Positions 1 through 8,415 are shown, counted from the first letter of the stretch. The stretch is 64,000 bases of DNA from Microbacterium sp. Root553 (GCF_001426995.1 NZ_LMFY01000001.1:2229675-2293674); one strand, 5' to 3'. The notes: a model not told the origin generated them from the letters alone. A program made the numbers and translations.

Positions 1-280
1 TGCGCTGAAGGGCCTGCCGGCGAACGCCGCCGAGGTGCTCGAGGCGTGCGCCACGGCGCTAGAGCCGGTCGACGAGTTCACCCCGGACAGGATCCAGGAG
101 GCTCTCGCCGAGGCTCTGGTCGAGAAGCTCGAGCTCAAGCCGCGCATAGCCTACGGACCCCCGCGCGTCGCGATCACGGGTCGTCGGGTCTCGCCGCCGT
201 TGTTCGAGTCGATGGAGCTGCTGGGCAAGGACGAGTCGCTGCGGCGCCTGCGGGCGCTGTCCGCGTTCCTCGCCCGCTGA
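1..280 (+). CDS. gltX: glutamyl-tRNA synthetase, C-terminal end (partial)
   Basis: This is the last 92 or so codons of an open frame that enters from the left edge, reading in the frame that starts at base 2. The end of the protein (RIAYGPPRVAITGRRVSPPLFESM, shown here as motif RVAITGRRVSPPLFESM) is the anticodon-binding domain tail of bacterial glutamyl-tRNA synthetase, which charges tRNA-Glu in the cytoplasm. The catalytic HIGH and KMSKS regions lie outside the window, so activity cannot be judged. A GC-rich hairpin follows the stop. Family assignment rests on the conserved AITGRRVSPPLFESM-like segment and the position of the stop. Confidence 0.85.
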   Translation, partial: ALKGLPANAAEVLEACATALEPVDEFTPDRIQEALAEALVEKLELKPRIAYGPPRVAITGRRVSPPLFESMELLGKDESLRRLRALSAFLAR

Positions 281-298
281 GTCGCAGAGCGGATGGCC

Positions 299-338
299 GA
301 GAGGGCGGGTGCCGACGGGCGCCCGCCCTCTCGTCGTC
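299..338 (+). terminator. probable terminator after gltX
   Basis: GAGAGGGCGGG (299-309) pairs perfectly with CCCGCCCTCTC (322-332), an 11-bp GC-rich stem with a 12-nt loop, followed by a weak T-containing tail. It sits 19 bases after the gltX stop. Confidence 0.6.
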
Positions 339-466
339 TTCGCGACGGAATGACAGCGCGGGAGACGGATCGGAGGGCGACGCGCCCGGCCCGGTCGGTG
401 CGTTTTGGCATTAGGGCCGTGGCTCGGGTAGGCTTGACTCTCGGTGCGAGGCTCCGGTTTCGCCCT

Positions 467-538
467 TGGGGTATGGTGTAATTGGCAACACGGCGGTTTC
501 TGGTTCCGTTGTTCTTGGTTCGAGTCCAGGTACCCCAG
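467..538 (+). tRNA. tRNA-Gln (anticodon CTG)
   Basis: The acceptor stem TGGGGTA (467-473) pairs with TACCCCA (531-537), with discriminator G538. The D arm contains TAATTGGCAACA, the anticodon loop is TTCTGGT with anticodon CTG, and the T arm holds the GGTTCGAGTCC signature. The top pair of the anticodon stem is T-T, a peculiarity also known in other actinobacterial tRNA-Gln. CCA is not encoded. Confidence 0.92.
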
Positions 539-545
539 CAAGACG

Positions 546-571
546 AAAACCCCCGCTCAGGCGGGGGTTTC
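546..571. terminator. bidirectional terminator after tRNA-Gln
   Basis: AACCCCCGC-TCAG-GCGGGGGTT is a perfect stem with a tetraloop, flanked by an A run on one side and a T run on the other. It can end both the tRNA transcript and the convergent gene whose stop is at 592. Confidence 0.85.
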
Positions 572-591
572 GTCGTTTCCGCGCCCGGCTT

Positions 592-1512
592 CTATTCGCA
601 CTCTCCGAGGAAGCCGAGGTAGCAGACGGCCTCGTGCGTCTCGGCGGGCCGGTAGTCGTCGTTGGACACCTGCCTCGTGTCGATCTCGGGCGTGCGGCTG
701 AGTGTGCCGTAGGTGCCCAGGGTGGCCACGTAGTAGCCGTCGCCGTCCTGCGCCCTCATCTCGTCGATCGCGCCGCTGTACTCGGTGCAGAGGGCGGTCG
801 CGGCTTCCGTGAGCTCCACGCCGACACAGGAGGCGGTGTAGGTGGCGGCCATGAGGTCCGTGCAGTCGGTCCAGTCCTGATTGACGGTGCAGGGGTTCGT
901 CGAATCCATCGCCACGTCGTAGCGCCCGGTCTCGAACTCCTCGCTGTGGAAGGTCTCGGGCTGCTCCGGCACGTCGGTCTTGGTCCAATGCCGCGCCGTC
1001 GTGAACGCGAAGACCACCACGATCGCCGCGATGACGAACAGGGCGCCGAGGACCGAGAGGGTGACCCACAGGCCCACCCGCTTCTTCTTCACGGGCTGGC
1101 CGTCGGGACCGGGCAGATGACCCGGGTATCCGGGAGCCGCCCCGTACGCGGGGTCGTACCCGGGGTACGGCTGCGTCGCCGCGTAGGCCTGACCGGCGGG
1201 TGCCGCGAACACCTGATCCGCCCGCGCTGCGGGGACGGTGTCGTGGATCGGGATCGTCGGCTGCGAATCCGCGGCAGGGGCGCTCTCGGATCCGGGCGGA
1301 GCGTACGGCGCAGACACGGCGTACGCGGGAGGCGGCGGGGGAGCGGCGGCCGGGGACGGCTGGATCGACAGCCAGTACGCGTGCCAGCTCTGCGTGGATG
1401 CGGGGTCGCCGGCGACCTGCTGCGCCTCGAGGTCGGTGAGCGGAAGTCCGAGCGTCGCCCTCAGATCGGGTCTGACCAGGGCAGCGTGGAAGTCCTCGAG
1501 CGACATCGTCAT
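592..1512 (-). CDS. hypothetical membrane-anchored protein with proline-rich linker
   Basis: I do not recognise this protein by name. Reading from the ATG at 1512 (306 aa; MTMSLEDF), it has an N-terminal helical segment of about 45 residues beginning SLEDFHAALVRPDLRATLG. A long Pro/Ala/Tyr-rich linker follows, then a basic KKKR stop and one transmembrane helix near residues 145-170 (VGLWVTLSVLGALFVIAAIVVV). The C-terminal extracytoplasmic domain carries six Cys, which may form disulfides. The linker-TM-domain layout resembles actinobacterial surface or signalling proteins of the DUF4190-like type, but no catalytic motif is visible. No clear Shine-Dalgarno is present, and ATG 1506 is an equally possible start. 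It is transcribed divergently from the topoisomerase gene. Confidence 0.6.
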   Translation of the reverse strand: MTMSLEDFHAALVRPDLRATLGLPLTDLEAQQVAGDPASTQSWHAYWLSIQPSPAAAPPPPPAYAVSAPYAPPGSESAPAADSQPTIPIHDTVPAARADQVFAAPAGQAYAATQPYPGYDPAYGAAPGYPGHLPGPDGQPVKKKRVGLWVTLSVLGALFVIAAIVVVFAFTTARHWTKTDVPEQPETFHSEEFETGRYDVAMDSTNPCTVNQDWTDCTDLMAATYTASCVGVELTEAATALCTEYSGAIDEMRAQDGDGYYVATLGTYGTLSRTPEIDTRQVSNDDYRPAETHEAVCYLGFLGECE

Positions 1513-1679
1513 AGTCAGAGGATGGCAGACCTGCGCCGCGGTCGACAATCCGGCGATCGCGCCTAGCAGGTCGGATGCGGTCGGCGCCACACCCTTCCCG
1601 AGGTGCGCCGGGGGCGGGCATCGTAATGACGGTATTCCGCAGGACGGCGCCGCAGCGGCGGTGCAGGCAGGAGCAGACC

Positions 1680-2639
1680 ATGGCACTCACCCGAGTCGTG
1701 CCCGGGCAGACCCCCGGCATCCGTCGCGTGCGATCGGGGTCGGGGTTCCGCTATCTCGACGCCGCGGGTCAGCCGGTCGTCGAGGCCGACCGCGAGCGCA
1801 TCGACGATCTCGTCATCCCGCCGCGGTGGCACGACGTGTGGATCGCGGCCGATCCGCTCGCGCACATCCAGGCCGTCGGCACCGACGATGCGGGCCGACG
1901 CCAGTACCTCTACCACCCGCTGTGGCGCACCGGTCGCGATCAGCGCAAGTTCGCCCGCGCGCTCAAGCTCGCCGCGGCGCTGCCCGCGGCGCGGGCGAAG
2001 GTCACGCGTGCCATCGGCGAGCCCGGCCTGTCGAAGGAGCGCGCCCTCGCCGTGGCTTTCCGCCTGCTCGACGACGGTGCGCTGCGCATCGGCTCGGAGC
2101 GATACCTCGTCAAGCACGGCAGCAGGGGGCTCAGCACGCTGCGGCGCCGTGACGTACGCATCGAGGGGAGCACGGTCTCGCTCGAGTTCCCGGCCAAGAG
2201 CAGGCAGCTCGCCTCGATCGAGATCACCGACGGTCCGCTCGCAGAGGCCCTGTCGGAATTCGCCGTGGGCTCGCCCCGGGAGACGCTTCTGGCGTATCGC
2301 AAGGGGCGGCGTCGAGTCCGACTGACATCGGGGGAGATCAACGCCTACCTGCGCACGGTCGCCGGGTCCGCGTTCACGGCGAAGGACTTCCGCACCCTCC
2401 ACGGCACGATCCTCGCCGCGGACGCCCTCGCGCGGATCGGACGCCTCGAGACCAAGAACGAGCGGCGGCGAGCCGAGCGCCTGGCCGTGCAGGCCACGGC
2501 CTCGGCGCTCGGCAACACCATCGCGGTCGCCAGGGGGAGCTACATCGACCCGAAGGTGTTCCGGCTGTACGCCCGAGGGCGGCTGCTCGACCTCTCCGTG
2601 TCGCCCGAGACCGCCATCCGCAAGCTGCTCGCGCGGTGA
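1680..2639 (+). CDS. type IB DNA topoisomerase
   Basis: The 319-residue protein matches the eukaryotic or poxvirus-like topoisomerase IB family found in many actinobacteria. These enzymes relax supercoils by transient 3'-phosphotyrosyl nicking without ATP. The N-terminal DNA-binding part ends near the conserved PPRWHDVWI and YHPLWR stretches. The C-terminal catalytic domain has DFRTLHGT, giving catalytic R238 and H241. The nucleophile is Y288 in RGSYIDP. Length fits the short bacterial form (about 310-350 aa). The ATG was chosen because a purine-rich site (GGCAGGAG, ending 8 bases upstream) precedes it. It stands alone between divergent and convergent neighbours, so it is probably monocistronic. 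Its cellular role alongside gyrase is not settled for this family. Confidence 0.88.
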   Translation: MALTRVVPGQTPGIRRVRSGSGFRYLDAAGQPVVEADRERIDDLVIPPRWHDVWIAADPLAHIQAVGTDDAGRRQYLYHPLWRTGRDQRKFARALKLAAALPAARAKVTRAIGEPGLSKERALAVAFRLLDDGALRIGSERYLVKHGSRGLSTLRRRDVRIEGSTVSLEFPAKSRQLASIEITDGPLAEALSEFAVGSPRETLLAYRKGRRRVRLTSGEINAYLRTVAGSAFTAKDFRTLHGTILAADALARIGRLETKNERRRAERLAVQATASALGNTIAVARGSYIDPKVFRLYARGRLLDLSVSPETAIRKLLAR

Positions 2640-2667
2640 CACCGTCTGCGGCGTCCGGTCGTTCCGG

Positions 2668-3525
2668 TCAGTTCGCGCGCGGGTACGTGTAGAAGCCCTC
2701 GCCCGTCGAGACGCCGAGCTTGCCCTTGTCGATGTACTGCTCCTTGAGCAGCTGCGCGAAGCGCTGCTGCTTCTCGCCGCCCATCCGGGAGATGTTGTAG
2801 GCCGTCGTGAGACCGACGATGTCGTAGATCTCGAACGGGCCGGCCGGCGCTCCGGTGCCGATCCGCCAGGTCGCGTCGATCGCCTCGGGGTCGGCGATGC
2901 CGTCGACGAGGAGTCCGGCCCCGGCTTCGAGGAACGGCACGAGCATGGAGTTCAGGAGATAGCCCGCCTTCTCCTTCTTGATCGGGATCGGGACCATGCC
3001 GATCTCCGCCGCGAACGCGACGACCGCGTCGTAGACCGACGGGTCGGTCTCGGGAGTTCCCATCACCTCGGCGGTGTTGTGCGACCAGATCTCGTTGGCG
3101 AAGTGCAGGGCGAGGAACCGATCGGGGCGCCCCGTCGACGCGGCGAGTGCGCTGGGGAGCAGAGTCGAGGAGTTGGTCGCGAAGATGGTCGTCTCCGGCG
3201 CAGCGTCCGCGAGCGTGCGATAGATGTTCTGCTTCAGCTCCAGGTTCTCGGGGACCGCCTCGATGACGAGGTCGGCGGTGGCAGCGGCATCCGTCAGGTC
3301 GGAGGTGAGGCGGATGCGGGCGATGGTCGCCGCCGCTCGGCCGCCTGCGGCATTCTCCACACCGTCTGCGACGTATCGTGCGGCGAGTGCGTCGAACCGC
3401 TCGGCCGCGCGGTCGAGCGCGGCCTGATCGATGTCGTACGCCACGACGTCGAAGCCGTGGAAGGCGGTCTGGAACGCGATCTGCGATCCGAGGACGCCGG
3501 TGCCGAGAACGGTGATGTTCTTCAT
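2668..3525 (-). CDS. 3-hydroxyacyl-CoA (3-hydroxybutyryl-CoA) dehydrogenase
   Basis: This 285-residue NAD-dependent dehydrogenase is expected to oxidise 3-hydroxyacyl-CoA to 3-oxoacyl-CoA in beta-oxidation or butanoate metabolism. A Rossmann GTGVLG motif lies at residues 8-13, with the acidic D31 after the second strand favouring NAD. Active-site candidates by family position are S119/S120, H141 in LALHF, E153 in AEVM and N192 in GYLLN. The C-terminal helical domain contains GPFEIYDIVGL. AAGGAAG precedes the ATG. The gene follows the marR regulator by 35 bases on the same strand and probably shares its promoter, so expression should respond to the MarR ligand. The usual HFFNP after the catalytic His is replaced by HFANEIW, so substrate range may differ from classical HbdA or PaaH. 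Confidence 0.85.
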   Translation of the reverse strand: MKNITVLGTGVLGSQIAFQTAFHGFDVVAYDIDQAALDRAAERFDALAARYVADGVENAAGGRAAATIARIRLTSDLTDAAATADLVIEAVPENLELKQNIYRTLADAAPETTIFATNSSTLLPSALAASTGRPDRFLALHFANEIWSHNTAEVMGTPETDPSVYDAVVAFAAEIGMVPIPIKKEKAGYLLNSMLVPFLEAGAGLLVDGIADPEAIDATWRIGTGAPAGPFEIYDIVGLTTAYNISRMGGEKQQRFAQLLKEQYIDKGKLGVSTGEGFYTYPRAN

Positions 3526-3560
3526 TTCTCTTCCTTCTGTGGGGGCCTTGTGGGCCGTGG

Positions 3561-4007
3561 TCACGATGTGACGTCGCCGCGGTCGAAGCGCTGGAGGTCG
3601 TGCGCGAAGCGCGAGACCTCGGCATCCGACCATCGAGCGAGATGGGTGTCGATCACGTCCTGCAGCGTGTCGAGCGTCCGTCGGAAGGCGTCTTCGCCGT
3701 CTGGTGTGAGTTCGAGGGGGCGACCGCGCCCCGCGGTTCCCGGCGCCTCGCGGACGAGCCCGAGCGTGATGAGGGAGGAGAGCTGCCGCGACACCGTCGA
3801 GCGGTTGAGCCGGAACATCTGCGCGATGTCGATGGACCGGATCCCCGGGGTGTCGGCGATCGCCATCACGATCGACTGATCGGTGATCGAGAGTCGGGTC
3901 TCGCCGGATCGGGCGTCCACCAGTCCTCGGCGGGTGATGGCGAGGAGGGATCGCAGCACCGCCGCACTGTCCGCTCCTCGCGCATCCGCGTCGTGCTCTT
4001 GTTGCAT
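3561..4007 (-). CDS. MarR-family transcriptional regulator
   Basis: A 148-residue winged-helix protein. The helix-turn-helix is around residues 52-80 (SIDIAQMFRLNRSTVSRQLSSL), followed by a wing carrying GRGRPLELT, the usual MarR signature. It should bind palindromic operators as a dimer and release them on binding a small ligand. The ATG at 4007 sits 6 nt after the -10 hexamer TACAGT, so the mRNA appears leaderless. Two GTTGC/GCAAC palindromes cover the promoter, the strongest sign of autoregulation in the window. The downstream 3-hydroxyacyl-CoA dehydrogenase is the likely co-regulated target, which suggests an acyl-CoA or aromatic catabolite as effector (inference). Confidence 0.88.
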   Translation of the reverse strand: MQQEHDADARGADSAAVLRSLLAITRRGLVDARSGETRLSITDQSIVMAIADTPGIRSIDIAQMFRLNRSTVSRQLSSLITLGLVREAPGTAGRGRPLELTPDGEDAFRRTLDTLQDVIDTHLARWSDAEVSRFAHDLQRFDRGDVTS

Positions 4008-4043
4008 AGTGCAACTGTAAACCTTCATGTTGCGCAATGCAAC
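4001..4043 (-). promoter_or_regulatory. marR promoter with two MarR operators
   Basis: On the minus strand, -35 TTGCAT (4042-4037), a 17-nt spacer, -10 TACAGT (4019-4014), 6 nt and the marR ATG follow one another. Palindrome GTTGCATAGTGCAAC (4001-4015) overlaps the start codon and the edge of the -10. Palindrome GTTGCGCAATGCAAC (4029-4043) covers the -35. Their centres are 28 bp apart. Confidence 0.8.
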
Positions 4044-4109
4044 GCAGAGCGTCGCAGGACTGCGACAGCCTTGCGACACCCTGGCGACCACCTGCCGCGA
4101 TCCGCTTCC

Positions 4110-4115
4110 TACGCT
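4110..4115 (+). promoter_or_regulatory. -10 element, leaderless transcript of 4122 gene
   Basis: TACGCT is followed by 6 nt and the ATG at 4122. No Shine-Dalgarno is present, so a leaderless mRNA is inferred. Confidence 0.5.
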
Positions 4116-4121
4116 GACGGC

Positions 4122-4403
4122 ATGACCACTCCGTACCCGCCGCACCCGCTCTCGCCCGCACCGCCGTCGCGCACGAACGGTCTCGCCATCGCGACCCTCG
4201 TGCTGGGGATCTGCGGTTTCGCCATCATCCCGATCATCCTCGGTCACATCGCTCTGGCGCAGATCCGCGCGCGACATGAGGGCGGCGGCGGCATGGCGAT
4301 CGCGGGCCTGGTGCTGGGGTATCTGACGTTCGCCGGGTACGCGGTGCTCGTCGTGGTGCTGGTCGCATCCGTGACGGGGGGAATCGTCTGGGGAGCCAGA
4401 TGA
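4122..4403 (+). CDS. small DUF4190-type membrane protein
   Basis: A 93-residue protein with a Pro-rich N-terminus (PPHPLSPAPPSR) and two transmembrane helices (about 22-45 and 58-90). The repeated glycine pattern GLAIATLVLGICGF ... GMAIAGLVLGYLTFAG is the DUF4190 signature. The helices flank a short ALAQIRARHEGGG loop. Function of the family is unknown; members are small integral membrane proteins common in actinobacteria. Its start lies at the inferred transcription start, and it ends 12 bases before pepN, so the two may be cotranscribed. Confidence 0.75.
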   Translation: MTTPYPPHPLSPAPPSRTNGLAIATLVLGICGFAIIPIILGHIALAQIRARHEGGGGMAIAGLVLGYLTFAGYAVLVVVLVASVTGGIVWGAR

Positions 4404-4415
4404 AAGGATGGGGGT

Positions 4416-6929
4416 ATGGACACAGCCAACCTCACGCGAGAGGAGACTGCCGCGCGATCCGCTGCGGTCTCGGTCCGCAGCATCCGCGTCGAACTCGATC
4501 TGACCGGAGCGCCCGAGCGGGCCCGCAGCGGATTCCCGACGGCGACGACGCTGGAGTTCGCCTCGACGGTCGAGACGACGTGGCTCGATTTCATCGGCGA
4601 GAGCGTGACGCGCCTCGTCGTCAACGGCGCAGAGCAGGAGATCGTCTACGACGGCGCCCGCATCGCGCTGCGCGGCCTCGCGAGCGTCAACACCGTCCGG
4701 GTCGAGGCCGTCGGCGCGTACAGCCGCTCCGGTGAGGGGCTGCACCGCTTCCACGACCCGGTCGACGACCGGACGTATCTGTACACGCAGTACGAACCCG
4801 CCGACTCCCGGCGGGTGATGGCCTGCTTCGAGCAGCCCGACATCAAGGCGCCCTACACGTTCGTGGTCGACGCGCCGTCGGGCTGGGAGGTGCTGTCGAA
4901 TCAGACCGCCGCGGTCGTGGACGTCGGCGTCGGCGTGCAGCGCGTCGAGTTCGCCCCGACGCTCCCCATCTCCAGCTACATCACCGCGGTCGCGGCCGGC
5001 CCCTATCTCCGCGTCGACGGCGAGTGGCGGCGCGGCGAGCAGCACATCCCGCTCGGGCTGTTCGTCCGTCGGTCCCTGTCGCCGTACCTCGAATCCGATG
5101 AGATCCTCGAGGTCACCCGCCAGGGGCTCGACTTCTTCGACGAGTCGTTCGCCTCCCCGTACCCGTGGGGCAAGTACGACCAGATCTTCGTTCCCGAGTA
5201 CAACCTCGGAGCCATGGAGAATCCGGGTCTCGTGACCTTCACCGAGGCGTATCTCTCGCGAGGGGCCGCGACCCAGGCCCAGCGCGCGGCGCGGGCGAAC
5301 ACGATCCTGCACGAGATGGCACACATGTGGTTCGGCGACCTCGTGACGATGAAGTGGTGGGACGATCTCTGGCTGAAGGAGTCCTTCGCCGACTACATGG
5401 GATCGCACGCCTCGGCCGTCGCGACCCGCTTCCACGACGCATGGGTGAAGTTCGCCGCGAACCGCAAGGCGTGGGCCTATCAGCAGGACCAGCTCCCCAC
5501 CACGCATCCGATCGTCGCGGACATCACCGATCTCGAGGCGGCGAAACTCAACTTCGACGGCATCACGTACGCGAAGGGTGCGGCCGTGCTCAAGCAGCTC
5601 GTCGCGTTCGTCGGCGATGAGGCGTTCTTCGAGGGAGCGCGTCGCTACTTCGCCGCCAACGCGTTCGGCAACACGACGCTCGAGGACTTCCTCGTCGAAC
5701 TCAGCGCGGTATCCGGTCGCGACATGTCGGAGTGGTCGCGAGCCTGGTTGCAGACGACCGGCGTGTCGACACTGTGGATCGAGCGGGATGCCGACGGGGC
5801 GACGGTGCTCGTGCAGAGCGATGCGCGACCGCACCGCCTGCGCGTGGGGTTCTACGAGCACGTGGACGGCCGGGTCGTCCGCCGCGAGCAGATCGCGCTG
5901 GACATCCACGACGAGCGCACTCGGGTCGAATTCCCTGACGCCGATCTCGTGCTGCTCAACGACGACGACCTGACCTACGCCAAGGTGCGCCTCGACGAGG
6001 CGTCACTGGTGACCGTCCACGACCTGCTGTCCGATGTCGAGGATCCGCTCGCGCGCGCGGTCATCTGGTCGTCGCTGTGGAACGCGACACGGGACGGCGA
6101 GCTGGCGGCGACCCGCTACACCTCGATCGTGCGAGCGCACGCGCCCGGGGAGACGAACATCGGCCTCCTGGGCGGTGTGCTCGCGAATGCGCTGTTCGCC
6201 GTCAGACACTACGTCACGGACGAGGACAGGCAGCACGAGCAGAGGCAGTGGGTGGAGGCCGCTTGGAGCGCGCTGCACGCGGCGGATGCGGGCAGCGACG
6301 CGCAGCTCTCCTGGGCGCGTGCGGTGGCGGCCGCATCGGCGTTCGATGACGTGCGTGTCGATGATCTCCGCGCGATGCTCGACGGCCAGGTGCCCGAGGG
6401 GCTCGTCGTCGACCCGGACCTGCGGTGGCAGCTGCTGACGGCGCTCGCGACGACGGGGCACGCGGGATCGAGCGAGATTGAGCACGAGCTGCAGCGTGAC
6501 GACACCGGAAGCGGCCGCACCGCCGCGCGTCGGGCCCTCGCCGCGCGACCAGATGCGACGGTGCGAGCCGCCGCCTGGCACGCCGCCTGGACGGACGAGG
6601 GCCTCAGCAACGATCACCTCGATGCCGAGATCGCCGGGTTCCGTGCCGGTGGCCGCCGAGATCTCGTCGAGGGCTTCGACGAGGAGTACTTCGACCGCAT
6701 CCTGCACGCGTGGCGTTCGCGGAGCATCGAGCTGGCGCGACGCCTGGTCGCTGGGCTCTTCCCCGCGATGCCGACGCTGCAGCGCGTCGACGCGTGGCTC
6801 GACGAGCACCACGACGCCCCGGCCGCCCTTCGCCGGATCGTCATCGAGCAGCGTGATCATCTCGCCCGGGACATCCGTGTGCGAGCGGCGCAGGCTCAGT
6901 CCGCCTCGAGCTCTGCGACGGTGCTCTGA
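4416..6929 (+). CDS. pepN: aminopeptidase N (M1 family)
   Basis: An 837-residue zinc metallopeptidase that removes N-terminal amino acids from cytoplasmic peptides. The exopeptidase motif GAMEN is at 265-269. The zinc site is HEMAH (H299, E300, H303), with the third ligand E322 in KESFADY, exactly HExxH-x18-E. The C-terminal 400 residues are the helical ERAP1-like domain. The length is standard for actinobacterial PepN. AAAGGA ends 6 bases before the ATG. It may be read with the small membrane gene ahead of it. The last 34 bases overlap the convergent phosphotransferase gene tail to tail. Confidence 0.93.
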   Translation: MDTANLTREETAARSAAVSVRSIRVELDLTGAPERARSGFPTATTLEFASTVETTWLDFIGESVTRLVVNGAEQEIVYDGARIALRGLASVNTVRVEAVGAYSRSGEGLHRFHDPVDDRTYLYTQYEPADSRRVMACFEQPDIKAPYTFVVDAPSGWEVLSNQTAAVVDVGVGVQRVEFAPTLPISSYITAVAAGPYLRVDGEWRRGEQHIPLGLFVRRSLSPYLESDEILEVTRQGLDFFDESFASPYPWGKYDQIFVPEYNLGAMENPGLVTFTEAYLSRGAATQAQRAARANTILHEMAHMWFGDLVTMKWWDDLWLKESFADYMGSHASAVATRFHDAWVKFAANRKAWAYQQDQLPTTHPIVADITDLEAAKLNFDGITYAKGAAVLKQLVAFVGDEAFFEGARRYFAANAFGNTTLEDFLVELSAVSGRDMSEWSRAWLQTTGVSTLWIERDADGATVLVQSDARPHRLRVGFYEHVDGRVVRREQIALDIHDERTRVEFPDADLVLLNDDDLTYAKVRLDEASLVTVHDLLSDVEDPLARAVIWSSLWNATRDGELAATRYTSIVRAHAPGETNIGLLGGVLANALFAVRHYVTDEDRQHEQRQWVEAAWSALHAADAGSDAQLSWARAVAAASAFDDVRVDDLRAMLDGQVPEGLVVDPDLRWQLLTALATTGHAGSSEIEHELQRDDTGSGRTAARRALAARPDATVRAAAWHAAWTDEGLSNDHLDAEIAGFRAGGRRDLVEGFDEEYFDRILHAWRSRSIELARRLVAGLFPAMPTLQRVDAWLDEHHDAPAALRRIVIEQRDHLARDIRVRAAQAQSASSSATVL

Positions 6930-7774
6930 CCCACGGCGAGATGGTCCGGTCGATCGTCGCTCTGCGTCAGGAGGACGAGGGCGATGTACGCGGCCCAGGC
7001 TCGCGCGCGCACCCAGGTCGCGTCGTCGTAGCGAGAGCCGGTCGAGGCTCGGAACTCGGCGCGGCCTGGCGCGTCGAAGAGCATCCATGCCGACGCGAGG
7101 TCGTAGGCGGGGTCTCCCGATGTGACGTCGCCGAAGTCGATGAGCGCTGCGAGCGACCCGTCGCGAACCAGGAGGTTGCCGGGGTGCAGATCGCCGTGCA
7201 CCCAGACCTGCTCGACGCTCGGCGGCGCCCCGAGACCATCGGCCCACGCCTGTCGCAGCGCCGAGCGGGTCGGGAGCGCGTCGAGCCGAGGGCGCATCGC
7301 GCTCTCCCGTGTGCTCAGGGCGCGACCGCGCACGGGATTACGCGGCGCATCGGCGGGTGCCGGTACATGGAGGGCGAGAAGTGATGCGGCGAGCCGCGGT
7401 GCCCAGCGGGAATTCACGGTTCGTGATGACCGCAGCGCGGTCGTGCCATCGATCCAGGGGATGATCGACCACGGTCGGGGGAACGCCTCGGTCGGCTCGC
7501 CGGCGAGCACCGGGATCGGAGTGCGGATGCCGAGCGCCGCCAACACCGGCCCGATCTCTGCCAGTGCACGGTGCTCGTTGGCGATGAGAGGCACCGCGAG
7601 GGCACGTCTCGGCAGGCGCACGAGCAGCTCGGAGCCGAGCCGCCACATCGCGTTGTCCCAGCCCTCGGCGAAGAGCCGGAGGGGGAGTTCGGACAGGCGC
7701 GGCGCCGCCGTGCGGAGCAGCGCCCGCACGGCGACCTCGTCGACCGGATACTCTGCGGCGGGGGAGTCCGCCAT
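6896..7774 (-). CDS. aminoglycoside phosphotransferase-fold kinase
   Basis: A 292-residue protein of the APH/choline-kinase superfamily. Brenner's motif HGDLHPGNLL is present with H193 and catalytic D195, followed by the metal-binding DFGD. The N-terminal lobe keeps the NAMWRLG and LLVRLPRR strands typical of the macrolide- and aminoglycoside-phosphotransferase-like COG3173 group. The substrate cannot be told from sequence; most chromosomal members are not proven resistance enzymes and may act on metabolites. It starts 2 bases after the stop of the metallo-beta-lactamase-fold gene, so translation is probably coupled. The 3' end overlaps pepN by 34 bases. Confidence 0.8.
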   Translation of the reverse strand: MADSPAAEYPVDEVAVRALLRTAAPRLSELPLRLFAEGWDNAMWRLGSELLVRLPRRALAVPLIANEHRALAEIGPVLAALGIRTPIPVLAGEPTEAFPRPWSIIPWIDGTTALRSSRTVNSRWAPRLAASLLALHVPAPADAPRNPVRGRALSTRESAMRPRLDALPTRSALRQAWADGLGAPPSVEQVWVHGDLHPGNLLVRDGSLAALIDFGDVTSGDPAYDLASAWMLFDAPGRAEFRASTGSRYDDATWVRARAWAAYIALVLLTQSDDRPDHLAVGQSTVAELEAD

Positions 7775-7776
7775 GC

Positions 7777-8415
7777 TCAGATGTCGAGCGACTCGCCCGG
7801 TTCGAGGACCGAGAACTCTCCGCCGCCCTGTTCAGTGGCCCACTGCAGGCGCTGGCGGTGCATGGTCTTTCCCGCGACCGACAGCGTCATGTCGTGCGTC
7901 CCGAATGCACGACGGGGCGCGACTGCGAGCACGTAGTCCATAGCCTCGCCGACCTTCAGCCAGGGTGCGCCGAGCGGGGCGGCGAGCGTGCCGACCTCGA
8001 CCCCCTCGGGTACCGCGTAGGAGTCGCCGGGGTAGTAGAACGTGTCGTTGACCAGCACGCCCACGTTGTCGACCGTGGGGAGCGAGGAGTGGATCACCTC
8101 GTGGGTGCCGCCGAAGAACCGCAGGGTGAACGCACCGACCTCCACCGTGTCTCCGGGAGCGACCACGGAGATCTCGTAGCCGCCGGCGGCGGCCGCGACG
8201 CCGGCGGGCGCATAGATCGGCGTGCCGGGGGCTGCTCGGAGGATGCGGTCGAGGTGTTCGGGGGTCCAATGATCGGGATGCTCGTGCGTGATGACGAGGG
8301 CGACCAGCCCGCCGAGGTCGTTCAGCGGAGCGGTGAACGAGCCCGGATCGATGAGGAGGATGTCGTCGCCCTGCTGGATGCGGAGAGCGGCATGTTCGAA
8401 TTTGGTGACGCGCAT
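7777..8415 (-). CDS. metallo-beta-lactamase-fold hydrolase (UlaG-like)
   Basis: A 212-residue MBL-fold protein. The metal-binding motif THEHPDH lies at residues 43-49 (H44, H46, D48, H49), with the second metal-site Asp in YYPGDSY and a late His in FGTHD. The overall form is that of the COG2220 (L-ascorbate-6-phosphate lactonase-like) Zn-dependent hydrolases, and the substrate is unknown. AAGGAG lies 12 bases upstream of the chosen ATG. A TTG at 8427 is a less likely alternative, directly after AAGGAG. TTGACT lies 6 nt before the ATG, at the place where other genes here carry a -10. The kinase-like gene follows by 2 bases. Confidence 0.8.
   Translation of the reverse strand: MRVTKFEHAALRIQQGDDILLIDPGSFTAPLNDLGGLVALVITHEHPDHWTPEHLDRILRAAPGTPIYAPAGVAAAAGGYEISVVAPGDTVEVGAFTLRFFGGTHEVIHSSLPTVDNVGVLVNDTFYYPGDSYAVPEGVEVGTLAAPLGAPWLKVGEAMDYVLAVAPRRAFGTHDMTLSVAGKTMHRQRLQWATEQGGGEFSVLEPGESLDI

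Noticed and set aside
3561..5909. 782-codon minus-strand frame covering pepN
   Set aside because: Only its last 148 codons are real (MarR). The rest is opposite pepN and shows His/Arg/Gly-rich shadow composition.
6896..7774. Aminoglycoside resistance gene
   Set aside because: Only the kinase fold is seen. The family is broad, the gene is chromosomal and sits in ordinary context, so a resistance role is not supported.
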